Positions 45,582-55,289 of a DNA stretch of 64,000 nucleotides are shown one piece after another. Source of the DNA: Microbacterium sp. zg-B96 (lineage in GTDB: Bacteria; Actinomycetota; Actinomycetes; Actinomycetales; Microbacteriaceae); contig NZ_CP126738.1 in NCBI RefSeq assembly GCF_030246865.1, positions 1,612,001 through 1,676,000 of the forward strand, written 5' to 3'. The notes beneath the pieces are model-generated. The model saw only the letters and a program-made list of their open reading frames with translations. It was not told where the DNA came from and searched no databases. Each line of letters begins with the position of its first letter. Position 1 is the first letter of the stretch. Made by a program: the position numbers and the translations under genes.

Positions 45582-46241
45582 ATGCCGCCGCGTCCCACCC
45601 GCCCTGCCCCGCCTCGCTCCGCAGCCCCCGATCTGCCCGCACGCCTGTCCGCCACGACGACGATCGCACGCCGTGCGGACATCTCGCAGAGCCGCTTCGA
45701 GGCGCTTGCCGGCGAGGTGGATGCCGCACACGCGCGGCTGGTGGAATGCGTCTTCGCCCCGGCGTCGGTGGACCGTCTCGACCTGACCGGCGCGACGCTC
45801 ATCGACGTCGAGATCGAGGACCTACGGGCCACGACCCTGGCCGCGGTGAGCGGCACCTGGCGCTCGGTGCGCATCACCGGCGGCCGGATCGGCACCCTCG
45901 ACCTCTCGCGCGCCCAGCTGGACGCCGTGGAGATTCGCGGGGCCCGCATCGACTACCTCTCACTCGGGCAGGCCAGCGCCGCCGACATCCTCATCGCCGA
46001 CTGCGTGCTGGGCACGATCGACATCCCGGCGGCACAGCTGGACCGGGTGCGGTTCGAGGGATGCCGCGCCGACGACGTCGATACGCGGGAATTGCGCGCG
46101 ACCGATCTCGACCTCCGCGGGCTTGAGGTGCTGGGGTTCACCGATCTGCGGGCGCTGCGTGGCGTCACCCTCGCCCCGCACCAGGTGGCGGCGCTGGCGG
46201 AGTCGTTCGCTGCCGCTCTCGGCATCGACGTACGCGACTGA
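45582..46241 (+). CDS. Pentapeptide-repeat-like protein
   Basis: 219 residues. After a Pro/Arg-rich start come irregular pentapeptide-like beta-helix turns (LDLTGATLIDVEIEDLRATTL, LDLSRAQLDAVEIRGARIDYL, LDRVRFEGCRADDVDTRELRATDLDLRGLEVLG). Some family members mimic DNA and protect gyrase; no such role is shown here. ATG 7 nt after TAGGCT. Confidence 0.82.
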   Translation: MPPRPTRPAPPRSAAPDLPARLSATTTIARRADISQSRFEALAGEVDAAHARLVECVFAPASVDRLDLTGATLIDVEIEDLRATTLAAVSGTWRSVRITGGRIGTLDLSRAQLDAVEIRGARIDYLSLGQASAADILIADCVLGTIDIPAAQLDRVRFEGCRADDVDTRELRATDLDLRGLEVLGFTDLRALRGVTLAPHQVAALAESFAAALGIDVRD

Positions 46242-46247
46242 CGGGCC

Positions 46248-47789
46248 TCACCGTCCTGCCGCGAGCAGCTCCCGCGTGAACGGATGCCGCGGCGTCGCGA
46301 AGACCTCCGCCACGGCCCCCGCCTCCACGACGACTCCGTCCTGCATGACCAGCACGTCGTCGGCGACGGCGGCGACGACGTCGAGGTCGTGCGAGACGAA
46401 GATCATCGTGAGGTGGCGTTCCTCCTGCAGGCGGCGCAACAGCGCGAGTACGCGCTCGCGCACCGTGGGATCCAGCGCCGACACCGGCTCGTCCAGCACC
46501 AGCACGTCGGGGTCGACGGCGAGCGCACGGGCGATCGCGGCGCGCTGACGCTGCCCGCCGGACAGTTCGGCGGGGCGGCGGCGCGCGAGCGCGGCATCCA
46601 ATCCCACCTCCGCCAGCAGTGCGGTGGCCCCTGCCTGGCGAGCCGCCCGCGGCACCCCGCCCGCGGCGAGCGCCTCACGCAGCGACCGGCCCACGCTCCA
46701 GCGCGGATCGAAGGCGCCCAGTGGGTTCTGGTGCACGAGCTGCACGCGGCGGCGGAGGCCAGCCGCCTCGCGGCGCGACCACGGTACGCCGCCGATCTGC
46801 ACCGTGCCGGCGTCGGGGCGCTCCACGCCGACGATCATGCGGGCCAGCGTCGTCTTTCCCGACCCTGATTCCCCCACCACGCCCAGCGTGCGCCCGCGGG
46901 CCAGGGTGAACGAGACGTCCTGCACCGCCGGCCGGTCGAACGCCTTCGATACTCCGTCCACGACGACCACGGGGTCGGCGGCGGCGACGTCGGCATCGTC
47001 GGCGGCGCGGGGCGCCCGCGGCACGTGCCGGGAGGCGGCCACGAGCTGCCGGGTGTAGGGATGCTGCGGGGCGTCGAGCACGTCGGCGGTCGCGCCCTCC
47101 TCCACGAACTCGCCGTCGCGCATCACCGCGACGCGGTCGGCGACCCGTCGCACCGCGGCGAAGTCGTGGCTGACGAACACGACGGCCGTGCCGCGGTCGG
47201 CGATGCTGCGCAGCAGCTCGAGCACGCGCGCCTGCACGGTGGCATCCAGCGCCGTGGTCGGCTCGTCGGCGATGAGCACGGCAGGGTCCCCCGCCAGCGC
47301 CGAGGCGATGAGCGCGCGCTGGCGGAGCCCTCCGGACAGCTCGTGCGGATGCTGACGCGCCCGGCGACCGGGTTCGGGTATCGCGACGTCGGTCAGCAGG
47401 GACTCGACGCGCGCGTGGCGGGCGGGGCGCGGCATCCGCGGGTCATGGATGAGTAAGGGCTCGGCGACCTCGGCGCCGATGCGCCGCAGCGGGTCGAGTG
47501 AGACCAGGGCGTCCTGCGACACCAGGGCGATGCGCGCACCGCGCAGCCGGCGCCAGCCGCCTTCGTCGAGGTCGCGGGCGTCGACGCCGTCGACGGTCAG
47601 CTCGTCGGCGGTGACGCGGGCGCCGTCGGGCGCGAGTCCCAGCAGGGCGCGTGCGGTGAGGGACTTGCCGGCGCCGGACTCCCCCACGATCGCGAGGCAC
47701 TCACCCCGAGCGACCGACAGTGTGATGCCCTTGACGGGGGTCGCCTCTCCGAATGCGATGCGCAGGCCCGCTGCCTGCAGCGCGGTCAC
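46248..47789 (-). CDS. Peptide/nickel ABC importer, fused double ATPase
   Basis: 513 residues with two complete ATP-binding domains, DppD-like then DppF-like: Walker A GESGAGKS and GESGSGKT, signatures LSGGLRQRA and LSGGQRQRA, Walker B ...VLIADEP and ...VLVLDEP. It powers the adjacent permeases. The GTG overlaps the permease stop (GTGA). Confidence 0.94.
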   Translation of the reverse strand: MTALQAAGLRIAFGEATPVKGITLSVARGECLAIVGESGAGKSLTARALLGLAPDGARVTADELTVDGVDARDLDEGGWRRLRGARIALVSQDALVSLDPLRRIGAEVAEPLLIHDPRMPRPARHARVESLLTDVAIPEPGRRARQHPHELSGGLRQRALIASALAGDPAVLIADEPTTALDATVQARVLELLRSIADRGTAVVFVSHDFAAVRRVADRVAVMRDGEFVEEGATADVLDAPQHPYTRQLVAASRHVPRAPRAADDADVAAADPVVVVDGVSKAFDRPAVQDVSFTLARGRTLGVVGESGSGKTTLARMIVGVERPDAGTVQIGGVPWSRREAAGLRRRVQLVHQNPLGAFDPRWSVGRSLREALAAGGVPRAARQAGATALLAEVGLDAALARRRPAELSGGQRQRAAIARALAVDPDVLVLDEPVSALDPTVRERVLALLRRLQEERHLTMIFVSHDLDVVAAVADDVLVMQDGVVVEAGAVAEVFATPRHPFTRELLAAGR

Positions 47790-48598
47790 GAGCGCCGCCC
47801 GTCCGCGCGGGCGCGCAGCGTGCGGCCGACGACGGTCGCCGCGATGACGGTGAGGGTGATCGCGGCTCCGGGGAACACCGACACCCACCATGCCTGCCCG
47901 ATCACGTTGCGGCCGCCGGAGAGCATGAGGCCCCATTCCGGGGTGGGTTCGGTGGGCCCGAGCCCCAGAAAGCTCAGGCCGGCGGCGGCGAGGATGCTGG
48001 AGCCGATGCCGATGGTGGCGAGCACGCTGAGCGATCCGATCACCCCCGGCGCGACGTGGCGGACGAACGCCAGCGGTCCTGGTACCCCCAGGATGCGGGC
48101 CGCCTCGACGTGCTCCGCGGCGCCGAGGCTGCGGGTCTGGGCGCGGGCCAGACGCACATACACCGGGACGGCGGCGATCGTGACGGCCAGCGCCACGTTG
48201 GCCGGTCCGGGTCCCAGCACCGCGACGACCACGAGTGCGATGAGGAACTCCGGGAAGGCCAGCAGCACGTCGGTCGCGCGCATCGCCACCGCGTCGACGA
48301 CGCGGGGGGCGAGCCCCGACAGTGATCCGATGATCAGGCCGATGGCGAACGCGAGGGCGGTGGCGAGCAGACCGATGCCCACCGACCGCCCCGCCCCGTA
48401 GACGACACGGGCGAACACGTCGCGGCCGCTCTGGTCGGTGCCGAACAGGTGCTCGGCGTCGGGAGCGCGCAGCGCCTCACGCACGTCGGTCTGCAGCGGG
48501 TCCAGCGAAGTGAACCACTGCGGCGCGAAAGCGGCGGCGGCGACCACAGCCAGCACGGCGAGGGCCGCGCCGAGCAGCGCGCGCTGCGCGGGCTTCAC
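47786..48598 (-). CDS. Peptide/nickel ABC importer, permease (DppC-like)
   Basis: 270 residues, N-terminal TM then the BPD_transp domain. LFGTDQSGRDVFARVVYGAGRS is the DppC/OppC family mark and EAARILGVPGPLAFVRHVAP the EAA loop that contacts the ATPase. Overlaps both neighbours by GTGA. Confidence 0.93.
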   Translation of the reverse strand: MKPAQRALLGAALAVLAVVAAAAFAPQWFTSLDPLQTDVREALRAPDAEHLFGTDQSGRDVFARVVYGAGRSVGIGLLATALAFAIGLIIGSLSGLAPRVVDAVAMRATDVLLAFPEFLIALVVVAVLGPGPANVALAVTIAAVPVYVRLARAQTRSLGAAEHVEAARILGVPGPLAFVRHVAPGVIGSLSVLATIGIGSSILAAAGLSFLGLGPTEPTPEWGLMLSGGRNVIGQAWWVSVFPGAAITLTVIAATVVGRTLRARADGRRS

Positions 48599-49578
48599 GC
48601 TGGTACCCCGGTGCGCAGCGTGACCGACGGTGGCACGCGGCGCAGCCGCGGGTCGATCAGTGGGTAGGTCAGCTCCACGATGGTGTTGACGATCACGAAC
48701 ACCAGCGCGCTGATGAGGATGATGCCGGTGATCACGGGCAGGTCGCGGTCGGTGATCGCGGCGAGGGTCACCCGCCCCAGTCCCGGGCGGGCGAACACCG
48801 TCTCCACCAGCACCGCGCCGCCCAGCAGCGACCCCACCAGGTACGCCGCCAGGGTGACCGCCCCGGTCGCCCCGTGACGGAGCGTGTGGTGCACCGTGAG
48901 GCGGGTGGCCCCGGCGCCCCGAGCCCGGACGGTCGTGGCGAACGGCTGCCGCTCGGCCGCCTCGATCCCGTCCCGCAGCACCTGCCCGAGCAGCGCCGCC
49001 ACCGGCAGCGCCAGCGTGATGGCGGGAAGCACCAGGGTGGCGGGGTTGCGCGACCCCGACACCGGGAACCAGCCCAGCCCGAACGCGAAGACGCTCAACA
49101 GCACCAGCCCGATCCAGAACACCGGGGAGCTCAGCACGACCAGTTCCACGCCGGCGGCGACCGTGCGAGCGGCCTTCCCCCGGGCGACGAGTGCCACGGT
49201 GAAGGCGATCACCACAGCGATCAGCAGTGCCAGCAGCGACAGCTGCACCGTCGCCCCCAGTTGCCGGCCGATCACCTCGGTCACCGGCATCCGCAGCTGG
49301 TAGGACTCGCCCAGATCGCCCTGCAGCAGCTGGCCGAGGTAGGCGAAGTACTGCTCCAGCGGGGGGCGATCCAGGCCCAGTTCGGCACGGATGCCGTCCT
49401 TCACCTCGTCGCTCACCTGCGCCTGCGGGCCGAGCATCACATCTACCGGGTCGCCGGGGATCACCCGGAACGCCAGGAAGGCCAGCGTGGCCGCACCCCA
49501 CAGCACGAAGACGACGGATGCAGCGAGCGCGGCGGCGCGCACGGCGATCCGGCGTGCCGTCTGCGCCGCTGTGCTCAT
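48595..49578 (-). CDS. Peptide/nickel ABC importer, permease (DppB-like)
   Basis: 327 residues: FRVIPGDPVDVMLGPQAQVSDE after TM1 and the characteristic LGLDRPPLEQYFAYLGQLLQGDLGESY of DppB-type permeases, then the six-helix transport domain with an EAA-type loop (VRARGAGATRLTVHHTLRHG). The gene follows the binding protein by 28 bp. Confidence 0.93.
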   Translation of the reverse strand: MSTAAQTARRIAVRAAALAASVVFVLWGAATLAFLAFRVIPGDPVDVMLGPQAQVSDEVKDGIRAELGLDRPPLEQYFAYLGQLLQGDLGESYQLRMPVTEVIGRQLGATVQLSLLALLIAVVIAFTVALVARGKAARTVAAGVELVVLSSPVFWIGLVLLSVFAFGLGWFPVSGSRNPATLVLPAITLALPVAALLGQVLRDGIEAAERQPFATTVRARGAGATRLTVHHTLRHGATGAVTLAAYLVGSLLGGAVLVETVFARPGLGRVTLAAITDRDLPVITGIILISALVFVIVNTIVELTYPLIDPRLRRVPPSVTLRTGVPA

Positions 49579-49606
49579 CGTGACCTCCGCGCCCGTGGGC
49601 GCTCGT

Positions 49607-51208
49607 TCACTCGACGGTCACGTCGTAGAACAGGGGGCATCCGTACAGATCGTAGGCCAGGCCGGAGATCGTCTCGCCGACGGCGGTGATGAACGCCGGG
49701 CTGTACAGCGGCACGATCGCGACGTGCTCGGCGTTCCACTGCTGCACCTGGCCGTAGGCCGCCGCACGCTCGTCGGCATCCGTCGTCGCCACCGCCGATT
49801 CCAGCAGCGCGTCCATCTCGGGGTCGCTCACCTGGGAGGCGTTCTGGAAGCCGTCGGTGTGCAGGTGGCTGCGCAGCAGGTCGGGGTCGATGCCGGAGAA
49901 GCCCCAGTCGGTGAGATCGAAGGTCTTCGGCTCGTACTGCTCGTTGTAGGCGCCGGGCTCCAGGACCTCGCGCACGACCTCGAAGCCGACGGCCTTCAGG
50001 TCCGACTGGATCGCGTTGGCCAGCGCGGTGCGGTCGTCGGGGACCGGGGTCCACGCGATCCACCGTGCGGAGAGGCGCTTGCCGTCCTTGACTCGGTAGC
50101 CCTCGGCGTCGGTCTCGGTCCAGCCGGCTTCGTCGAGCAGCGCGTTCGCGGCATCCGGATCGAACGGCCATGCCTCTTCGAGCGACGCGTCGTAGCCGGG
50201 AGTGGTGGAACCGAGGATGCTCCACGCGCGCGGGAACTGGCCGTAGAAGATCTCCTCGACGGCGGTGTCGATGTCGATCGCGCGGCTGAAAGCCTCGCGC
50301 ACCCGCTCGTCGGCGAACACGCCGTACGCCTCGTTGAGGTAGAGCGAATAGGGCAGGCCCGGGTACTCCTTGGTGTCGACGGTCACGCCCTCGAGCTCCG
50401 CGGCGAGGTTCGGCGGCAGCTGGCTGGCGATGTCGGCCTCGCCGCTGTCGATGACGCCGGCGCGCACCGCCGCCTCGGGCAGGATCGACACGCGCAGCGT
50501 CTCGAACTGCGCGGCCTCCTGGCCTCCCGGACCCCACGCGTAGTCGTCGTTGCGGGAGTAGACGATCTCCTGATCGGCGACGTACTCCGTCAGCTCGAAC
50601 GGACCGGTGCCCACCGTGATGCCGGGGCCGCCGGCCTTCAGCTGGTCGGCGGATTCGTCCAGTACGGCCGGTGAGTAAAAGCCGAGGTGCGCCGTGCTCG
50701 CCGCCTGCAGGAAGGGCGCGTAGGGCTGAGTGAAGTCGACCCGCACGGTGTGCTCGTCGACCACCTCGGTGCCGGCGTAGAACTCTGCGCCCATCATGCT
50801 GGCCGCCTGCGCCGATGCCGTCTCGGGGTCGACGATGCGGTCGAAGTTCGCCTTCACCGCGGCGGCGTCGAAGACCTCGCCATCGTGGAACGTGACGTCC
50901 TCACGCAGCTGGAACGTGTAGCTGGTGGCATCCTCTGCCACCTCCCATGACTCGGCCAGCCACGGCGAGAACGTGCCGTCGGCTTCCTGGAAGACCAGCG
51001 AATCGAGAACGGCGCGCTGCACGAGCGATGAGACGTCGAGCTGGCTGGTCTGCGGGTCCATGTGGCCCGCGGAGAGGTTCGCCCCTTCGATGGCCCAGAC
51101 CACCTCGGAGCCCGCGGCCTCGTCGCCCGGAGCGGCGCAGGAGCTCAGGGCGAGGGCGGTCGCGACGGCGACGGCGGAAACGGGCAGCAAGCGGCGGAGA
51201 GAAGGCAT
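49607..51208 (-). CDS. Peptide/nickel ABC importer, substrate-binding lipoprotein
   Basis: 533 residues of the family-5 (DppA/NikA) fold, tethered outside the membrane by Cys in the lipobox ALSSC at about residue 24. Family features: SLVFQEADGTFSPWLAESW, YTFQLREDVTFHDGEVFDA, ...VGTGPFELTEY. The ATG at 51208 is preceded by GAGGA; a possible TACGGT -10 lies at 51250-51245. Whether it binds peptides, nickel chelates or other ligands cannot be told. First gene of the four-gene operon. Confidence 0.93.
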   Translation of the reverse strand: MPSLRRLLPVSAVAVATALALSSCAAPGDEAAGSEVVWAIEGANLSAGHMDPQTSQLDVSSLVQRAVLDSLVFQEADGTFSPWLAESWEVAEDATSYTFQLREDVTFHDGEVFDAAAVKANFDRIVDPETASAQAASMMGAEFYAGTEVVDEHTVRVDFTQPYAPFLQAASTAHLGFYSPAVLDESADQLKAGGPGITVGTGPFELTEYVADQEIVYSRNDDYAWGPGGQEAAQFETLRVSILPEAAVRAGVIDSGEADIASQLPPNLAAELEGVTVDTKEYPGLPYSLYLNEAYGVFADERVREAFSRAIDIDTAVEEIFYGQFPRAWSILGSTTPGYDASLEEAWPFDPDAANALLDEAGWTETDAEGYRVKDGKRLSARWIAWTPVPDDRTALANAIQSDLKAVGFEVVREVLEPGAYNEQYEPKTFDLTDWGFSGIDPDLLRSHLHTDGFQNASQVSDPEMDALLESAVATTDADERAAAYGQVQQWNAEHVAIVPLYSPAFITAVGETISGLAYDLYGCPLFYDVTVE

Positions 51209-51320
51209 GTGGGTCCTCGAGGGGTGCGGAGGGGGTGACATTCCACCGTAACCCCTTTTTGGACGGGGTGGATCTATCGGTCGAGGGTTGGTTTCGCGCC
51301 TGGCCGGGCCGTCGTCGCGG

Positions 51321-51401
51321 TTTGCCGGGCTGCGGAGATCTGCCCGGGTGCGGTCGTAGCCGCGGCATCCGCCCGCGTTCCGGCAGATCCCCGCGTTTCG
51401 G
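51321..51401 (+). repeat. Dispersed stem-loop repeat, copy at the 3' end of the AbiEi-DUF559 gene
   Basis: Arms GGAGATCTGCC (51334-51344) and GGCAGATCCCC (51382-51392) with a GCGGCATCCGCCCGC core. It ends one base from the stop codon of the neighbouring nuclease-like gene. The rest of the 51209-51401 gap holds the importer promoter. Confidence 0.88.
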
Positions 51402-52226
51402 TCAACGCGCGAGGTGCAGGCCCTGCGCGACGGCGCGCTGGATCAGGTCCTGCACACGCGGCCAGTTTTCCACGACGTCGCGGTAGCCCACCCGGATCAC
51501 GTGGTAGCCGAGCAGCATCAGCTCGGCATCGTGGGCGATGTCCGCTTCGCGCTGCGCTCCCACGTGGTGGCCACCGTCGATCTGCAGCACGAGCCGCTGT
51601 CCGATGAGGAAATCGACGCGATGCCCGGCGATCCACGCCTGCGGCACGATCGGCAGGTCCAGCCACCGCAGACGGGGCAGCACGAAGCTCTCCAGGCCGG
51701 AGTCGGCGAACGGGTTCGCCAGGGTCAGCAGCCGGCGCGCCCGACCACCGAGAGGTAGCCGCTCCAGCGCACCGCGCTCGACCGTGCGCCGACGCAGGGC
51801 CGATTCCCAGACGGCGAGCGCCTGCTCGAAGGGGACGCACGCGGCGACCAGAGCGAGTACGTTCTCCATCGGGTCGACGAGCGCATTCGGATGCCGCGGC
51901 AGCAGCGGCGCAGCCCAATGCACGTGCGCCTTCGTGACCCGGATGCCGCCGGCGTGCGGTTTCGCGGCGACGTGCGGGACCGGGTCGGACAGCACCCACA
52001 GGCCGAGCCGGCGTGCCTGGCTCACGCAGGTGAGAACAACGCCGTCGCGCGCGGCGGCGACGAGGAACGGGTCGGCATCCGGGGTGGCGACCCATACTCG
52101 CCGCACACGCACCAACTCGCCGGCGGCAACGGCCAGCGCGATGCGGTACTTGCTGAACCCGGCGGCGTTCAGCGACGTACAACGGGCAACTCCGCCGAGG
52201 GCGATGACGGTGGTGATGAGCTCCAT
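51402..52226 (-). CDS. AbiEi-type N-domain fused to DUF559 (Vsr-like nuclease fold)
   Basis: 274 residues. Residues 1-80 resemble the winged-helix domain of AbiEi-type antitoxins (GVARCTSLNAAGFSKYRIALAVAAGELVRVRRVWVA). The C-terminal DUF559 domain has HRVDFLIGQRLVLQIDGGHH then READIAHDAELMLLGYHVIRV, a Vsr/PD-(D/E)XK-like nuclease core; glutamine replaces the common glutamate before IDG. No AbiEii toxin is adjacent. CACACT ends 6 nt before the ATG. Stem-loop repeats bracket the gene on both sides. Activity and target unknown. Confidence 0.8.
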   Translation of the reverse strand: MELITTVIALGGVARCTSLNAAGFSKYRIALAVAAGELVRVRRVWVATPDADPFLVAAARDGVVLTCVSQARRLGLWVLSDPVPHVAAKPHAGGIRVTKAHVHWAAPLLPRHPNALVDPMENVLALVAACVPFEQALAVWESALRRRTVERGALERLPLGGRARRLLTLANPFADSGLESFVLPRLRWLDLPIVPQAWIAGHRVDFLIGQRLVLQIDGGHHVGAQREADIAHDAELMLLGYHVIRVGYRDVVENWPRVQDLIQRAVAQGLHLAR

Positions 52227-52320
52227 CGGGACAGTGTGGCCACCCGCGGAACTTCCTCGAGGGGCGGCGGGGCCGAGATCGGGACGGCGCGCCGCGATTG
52301 GAGCCTGGGGAGGAGACGCC

Positions 52321-52413
52321 AGGCAAGGAGATCCGCCCGGGCGCGGTCGCGTTCGCGGCATCCGTCCGCGTTCCGGCAGATCCCCGCATTTCGGCAGATC
52401 CCCGCATCGCGGC
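52321..52413 (+). repeat. Dispersed stem-loop repeat
   Basis: First of three copies upstream of the DUF559 gene; left arm GGAGATCCGCC, right arm GGCAGATCCCC, the latter followed by a second GGCAGATCCCCGCAT. It starts 95 bp from the gene start. Confidence 0.85.
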
Positions 52414-52420
52414 AACCGCG

Positions 52421-52505
52421 TTTGCCCAGGCAAGGAGATCTGCCCGGGCGCGGTCGATGTCGCGGCATCCGTCCGCATTCCGGCAGATCCCCGCATTTCG
52501 GCAAC
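52421..52505 (+). repeat. Dispersed stem-loop repeat
   Basis: The best-preserved copy: it begins TTTGCC and ends GGCAA, with arms GGAGATCTGCC/GGCAGATCCCC and terminal inverted repeats extending to about 23 bp with a few mismatches. Confidence 0.88.
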
Positions 52506-52529
52506 TCGAGGTGACCACCCGCCCGCGAG

Positions 52530-52610
52530 TTTGCCGGGCTGCGGAGATCTGCCCGGGCGCGGTCCAAGCCGCGGCATCCGCCCGCGTTCCGGCAGATCCC
52601 CTCACCCGGG
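52530..52610 (+). repeat. Dispersed stem-loop repeat
   Basis: Its left part (TTTGCCGGGCTGCGGAGATC) is identical to the copy at 51321, with the same arms; the right end diverges (CTCACCCGGGC). It ends about 40 bp before the valS -10 box TAAACT (52650-52655). Together the three copies fill most of the 52227-52714 gap. Confidence 0.85.
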
Positions 52611-52714
52611 CTAGTCAACGCATGCGCAACTCCGGCACCACGGCCCCGGTAAACTGGGCGACAGTCCACACTCAGGCACGCTCACACAGTGCCGCACATA
52701 TCGAGGAGTACCCC

Positions 52715-55288
52715 GTGCCGCAGATCCCCGAAAAGCCCGCGCTGGAAGGCCTCGAGCAGAAGTGGGATGCCGCGTGGAGCGACCGCGGCACGTACCTCTT
52801 CGACCGTGACGCGGCCAAGGCCAAGGGCCGCGCCGGGGTCTACTCGGTCGACACTCCCCCGCCGACGGCATCGGGGAGCCTGCACATCGGGCACGTCTTC
52901 TCCTTCACGCACACCGACGTGAAGGTGCGTTACGAGCGCATGCGCGGCAAGACCGTGTTCTACCCGATGGGCTGGGACGACAACGGCCTTCCCACCGAGC
53001 GCCGGGTGCAGAACTACTACGGCGTGCGCTGCGACCCGTCGCTCGCGTACGACGCCGACTTCACGCCGCCGTTCGAGGGCGGCGACAACAAGAGCAGCAA
53101 GGCCGCCGACCAGGTGCCCATCAGCCGCCGCAACTTCATCGAGCTGTGCGAACGCCTCACCGTCGAGGACGAGAAGCACTTCGAGGCGCTGTTCCGCCAG
53201 CTCGGGCTGAGCGTGGACTGGACGCAGACCTACCGCACCATCTCGGACGACACGATCCGCACCAGCCAGCTGGCGTTCCTGCGCAACATCGAGCGCGGCG
53301 AGGCGTACCAGGCGCTCGCGCCCACGCTGTGGGACATCGACTTCCGCTCCGCCATCGCGCAGGCCGAGCTCGAAGACCGCGACCAGCCCGCCGCGTACCA
53401 CCGCGTCGCATTCCACCGCACCGACGGCAACGGCGACATCCACATCGAGACCACGCGCCCCGAGCTCCTCGCCGCCTGCGTCGCCCTCGTCGCGCATCCC
53501 GACGACGAGCGCTACCAGCCGCTGTTCGGCACCACGGTGCGCAGCCCGCTGTTCGATGTCGAGGTTCCGGTACTCGCGCACTCCCTCGCGCAGAAGGACA
53601 AGGGATCGGGCATCGCCATGATCTGCACCTTCGGCGACGTCACCGACATCATCTGGTGGCGGGAGCTGGACCTGCCCAACCGCACGATCCTCGGCAAGGA
53701 CGGTCGCATCGTCGCCGACGCTCCCGATGTGATCGTGACGGATGCCGCACGCTCGGCGTACGCCGAGATCGCCGGCAAGACGGTATTCAGCGCCAAGAAG
53801 CGCATCGTCGAACTGCTGCAGGAATCCGGCGAGCTCATCGGCGACCCGAAGCCCTTCACCCACCCGGTGAAGTTCTACGAGAAGGGCGACCGACCGCTGG
53901 AGATCGTCTCCACGCGCCAGTGGTACATCCGCAACGGCGCGCGCGACGCGGCCCTGCGCGAGAAGCTCATCGAGCTGGGCGCCGGCATGTCGTGGCATCC
54001 GGACTTCATGCGCGTGCGCTACGAGAACTGGACCAACGGCCTCACCGGCGACTGGCTCGTCTCGCGCCAGCGGTTCTTCGGCGTGCCGATCCCGGTCTGG
54101 TACGCCCTGGACGAGGACGGGGAGCGCGATTACAGCCGCGTGCTCACGCCCGACCTGGCGAGCCTGCCCGTTGACCCCACCAGCGACGTTCCCCCGGGCT
54201 ACACCGAGGACCAGCGCGGCGTTCCGGGCGGCTTCGACGCCGAGAAGGACATCTTCGACACCTGGGCGACCTCGTCGCTCACCCCGCAACTGGCCGGCGG
54301 CTGGGAGCGCGACCCCGAGCTGTGGGATCTCGTCGCCCCGTTCGACATGCGCCCGCAGGGCCAGGACATCATCCGCACCTGGCTGTTCTCCACCATGCTG
54401 CGCAGCGCCCTGGAAGACGGCCGCGCGCCGTGGACGGATGCCGCGATCTCCGGCTTCATCGTCGATCCCGACCGCAAGAAGATGTCGAAGTCCAAGGGCA
54501 ACGTCGTCACGCCCGCCGACATCCTCGCCCAGCACGGGACGGATGCCGTTCGGTACTGGTCGGCGTCGAGCCGGCTGGGCGCGGATGCCGCGTTCGACCC
54601 GCAGAACCCCACTCAGGTCAAGATCGGCCGGCGCCTGGCGATCAAGGTTCTCAACGCCGCCAAGTTCGTGCTTTCGTTCCCGGTGCCCGAGGGCGCCGAG
54701 GTGACCCACGCGCTGGACGCGTCGATGCTCGCGACCCTGGACGGCGTCGTGCGCGAGGCGACGAAGGCATACGAGGCGTATGACCACGCCCGCGCGCTCG
54801 AAGTGACCGAGGCGTTCTTCTGGACGTTCTGCGACGACTACCTCGAGCTGGTCAAGGAACGCGCCTACAACCAGGCCGATGTGGGGCAGCCCTCCGCTGC
54901 GCTGGCGCTGCGCCTGGCGCTGTCGACGCTGCTGCGGTTGCTCGCGCCGGTGCTGGCCTTCGCGACCGAAGAGGCCTGGTCGTGGTTCGAGGAAGGGTCG
55001 GTGCACACTGCGCCGTGGCCCGAGCCGCTCGGCATCGAGGGCGACCCGGCGGTGCTTCGCATCGTCGGCGAAGCGCTCATCAGCATCCGTCGCGCCAAGA
55101 CGGAGGCTAAGGCATCGCAGAAGACCCACGTGCAGAGCGCGACGATTGCCGCGACCGCGGCGGCCACCGCTGCCCTGCGCCTGGCGGAAGGCGACCTCAA
55201 GGCCGTCGGCCGCATCGCCGAGATCGTGTATCAGGAGGCCGAGTCCACCTCGGTGCTCGACATCGTGCTTGCCCCGCAGGAGGTGTGA
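52715..55288 (+). CDS. valS: Valine--tRNA ligase
   Basis: 857 residues from the GTG at 52715, with GAGGAG 6 nt upstream. Class I synthetase: HIGH-type motif in PPPTASGSLHIGHVFSFTH, KMSKS in [11 protein letters not shown], editing domain between. TAAACT at 52650-52655 is a likely -10, giving a leader of about 50 nt. No T-box motif is present in that leader. The C-terminal coiled coil is short. Confidence 0.96.
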   Translation: MPQIPEKPALEGLEQKWDAAWSDRGTYLFDRDAAKAKGRAGVYSVDTPPPTASGSLHIGHVFSFTHTDVKVRYERMRGKTVFYPMGWDDNGLPTERRVQNYYGVRCDPSLAYDADFTPPFEGGDNKSSKAADQVPISRRNFIELCERLTVEDEKHFEALFRQLGLSVDWTQTYRTISDDTIRTSQLAFLRNIERGEAYQALAPTLWDIDFRSAIAQAELEDRDQPAAYHRVAFHRTDGNGDIHIETTRPELLAACVALVAHPDDERYQPLFGTTVRSPLFDVEVPVLAHSLAQKDKGSGIAMICTFGDVTDIIWWRELDLPNRTILGKDGRIVADAPDVIVTDAARSAYAEIAGKTVFSAKKRIVELLQESGELIGDPKPFTHPVKFYEKGDRPLEIVSTRQWYIRNGARDAALREKLIELGAGMSWHPDFMRVRYENWTNGLTGDWLVSRQRFFGVPIPVWYALDEDGERDYSRVLTPDLASLPVDPTSDVPPGYTEDQRGVPGGFDAEKDIFDTWATSSLTPQLAGGWERDPELWDLVAPFDMRPQGQDIIRTWLFSTMLRSALEDGRAPWTDAAISGFIVDPDRKKMSKSKGNVVTPADILAQHGTDAVRYWSASSRLGADAAFDPQNPTQVKIGRRLAIKVLNAAKFVLSFPVPEGAEVTHALDASMLATLDGVVREATKAYEAYDHARALEVTEAFFWTFCDDYLELVKERAYNQADVGQPSAALALRLALSTLLRLLAPVLAFATEEAWSWFEEGSVHTAPWPEPLGIEGDPAVLRIVGEALISIRRAKTEAKASQKTHVQSATIAATAAATAALRLAEGDLKAVGRIAEIVYQEAESTSVLDIVLAPQEV

Positions 55289-55289
55289 C

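Noticed and set aside
52682..55129. Minus-strand open frame of about 800 codons
   Set aside because: Antisense to valS; composition of a shadow frame.
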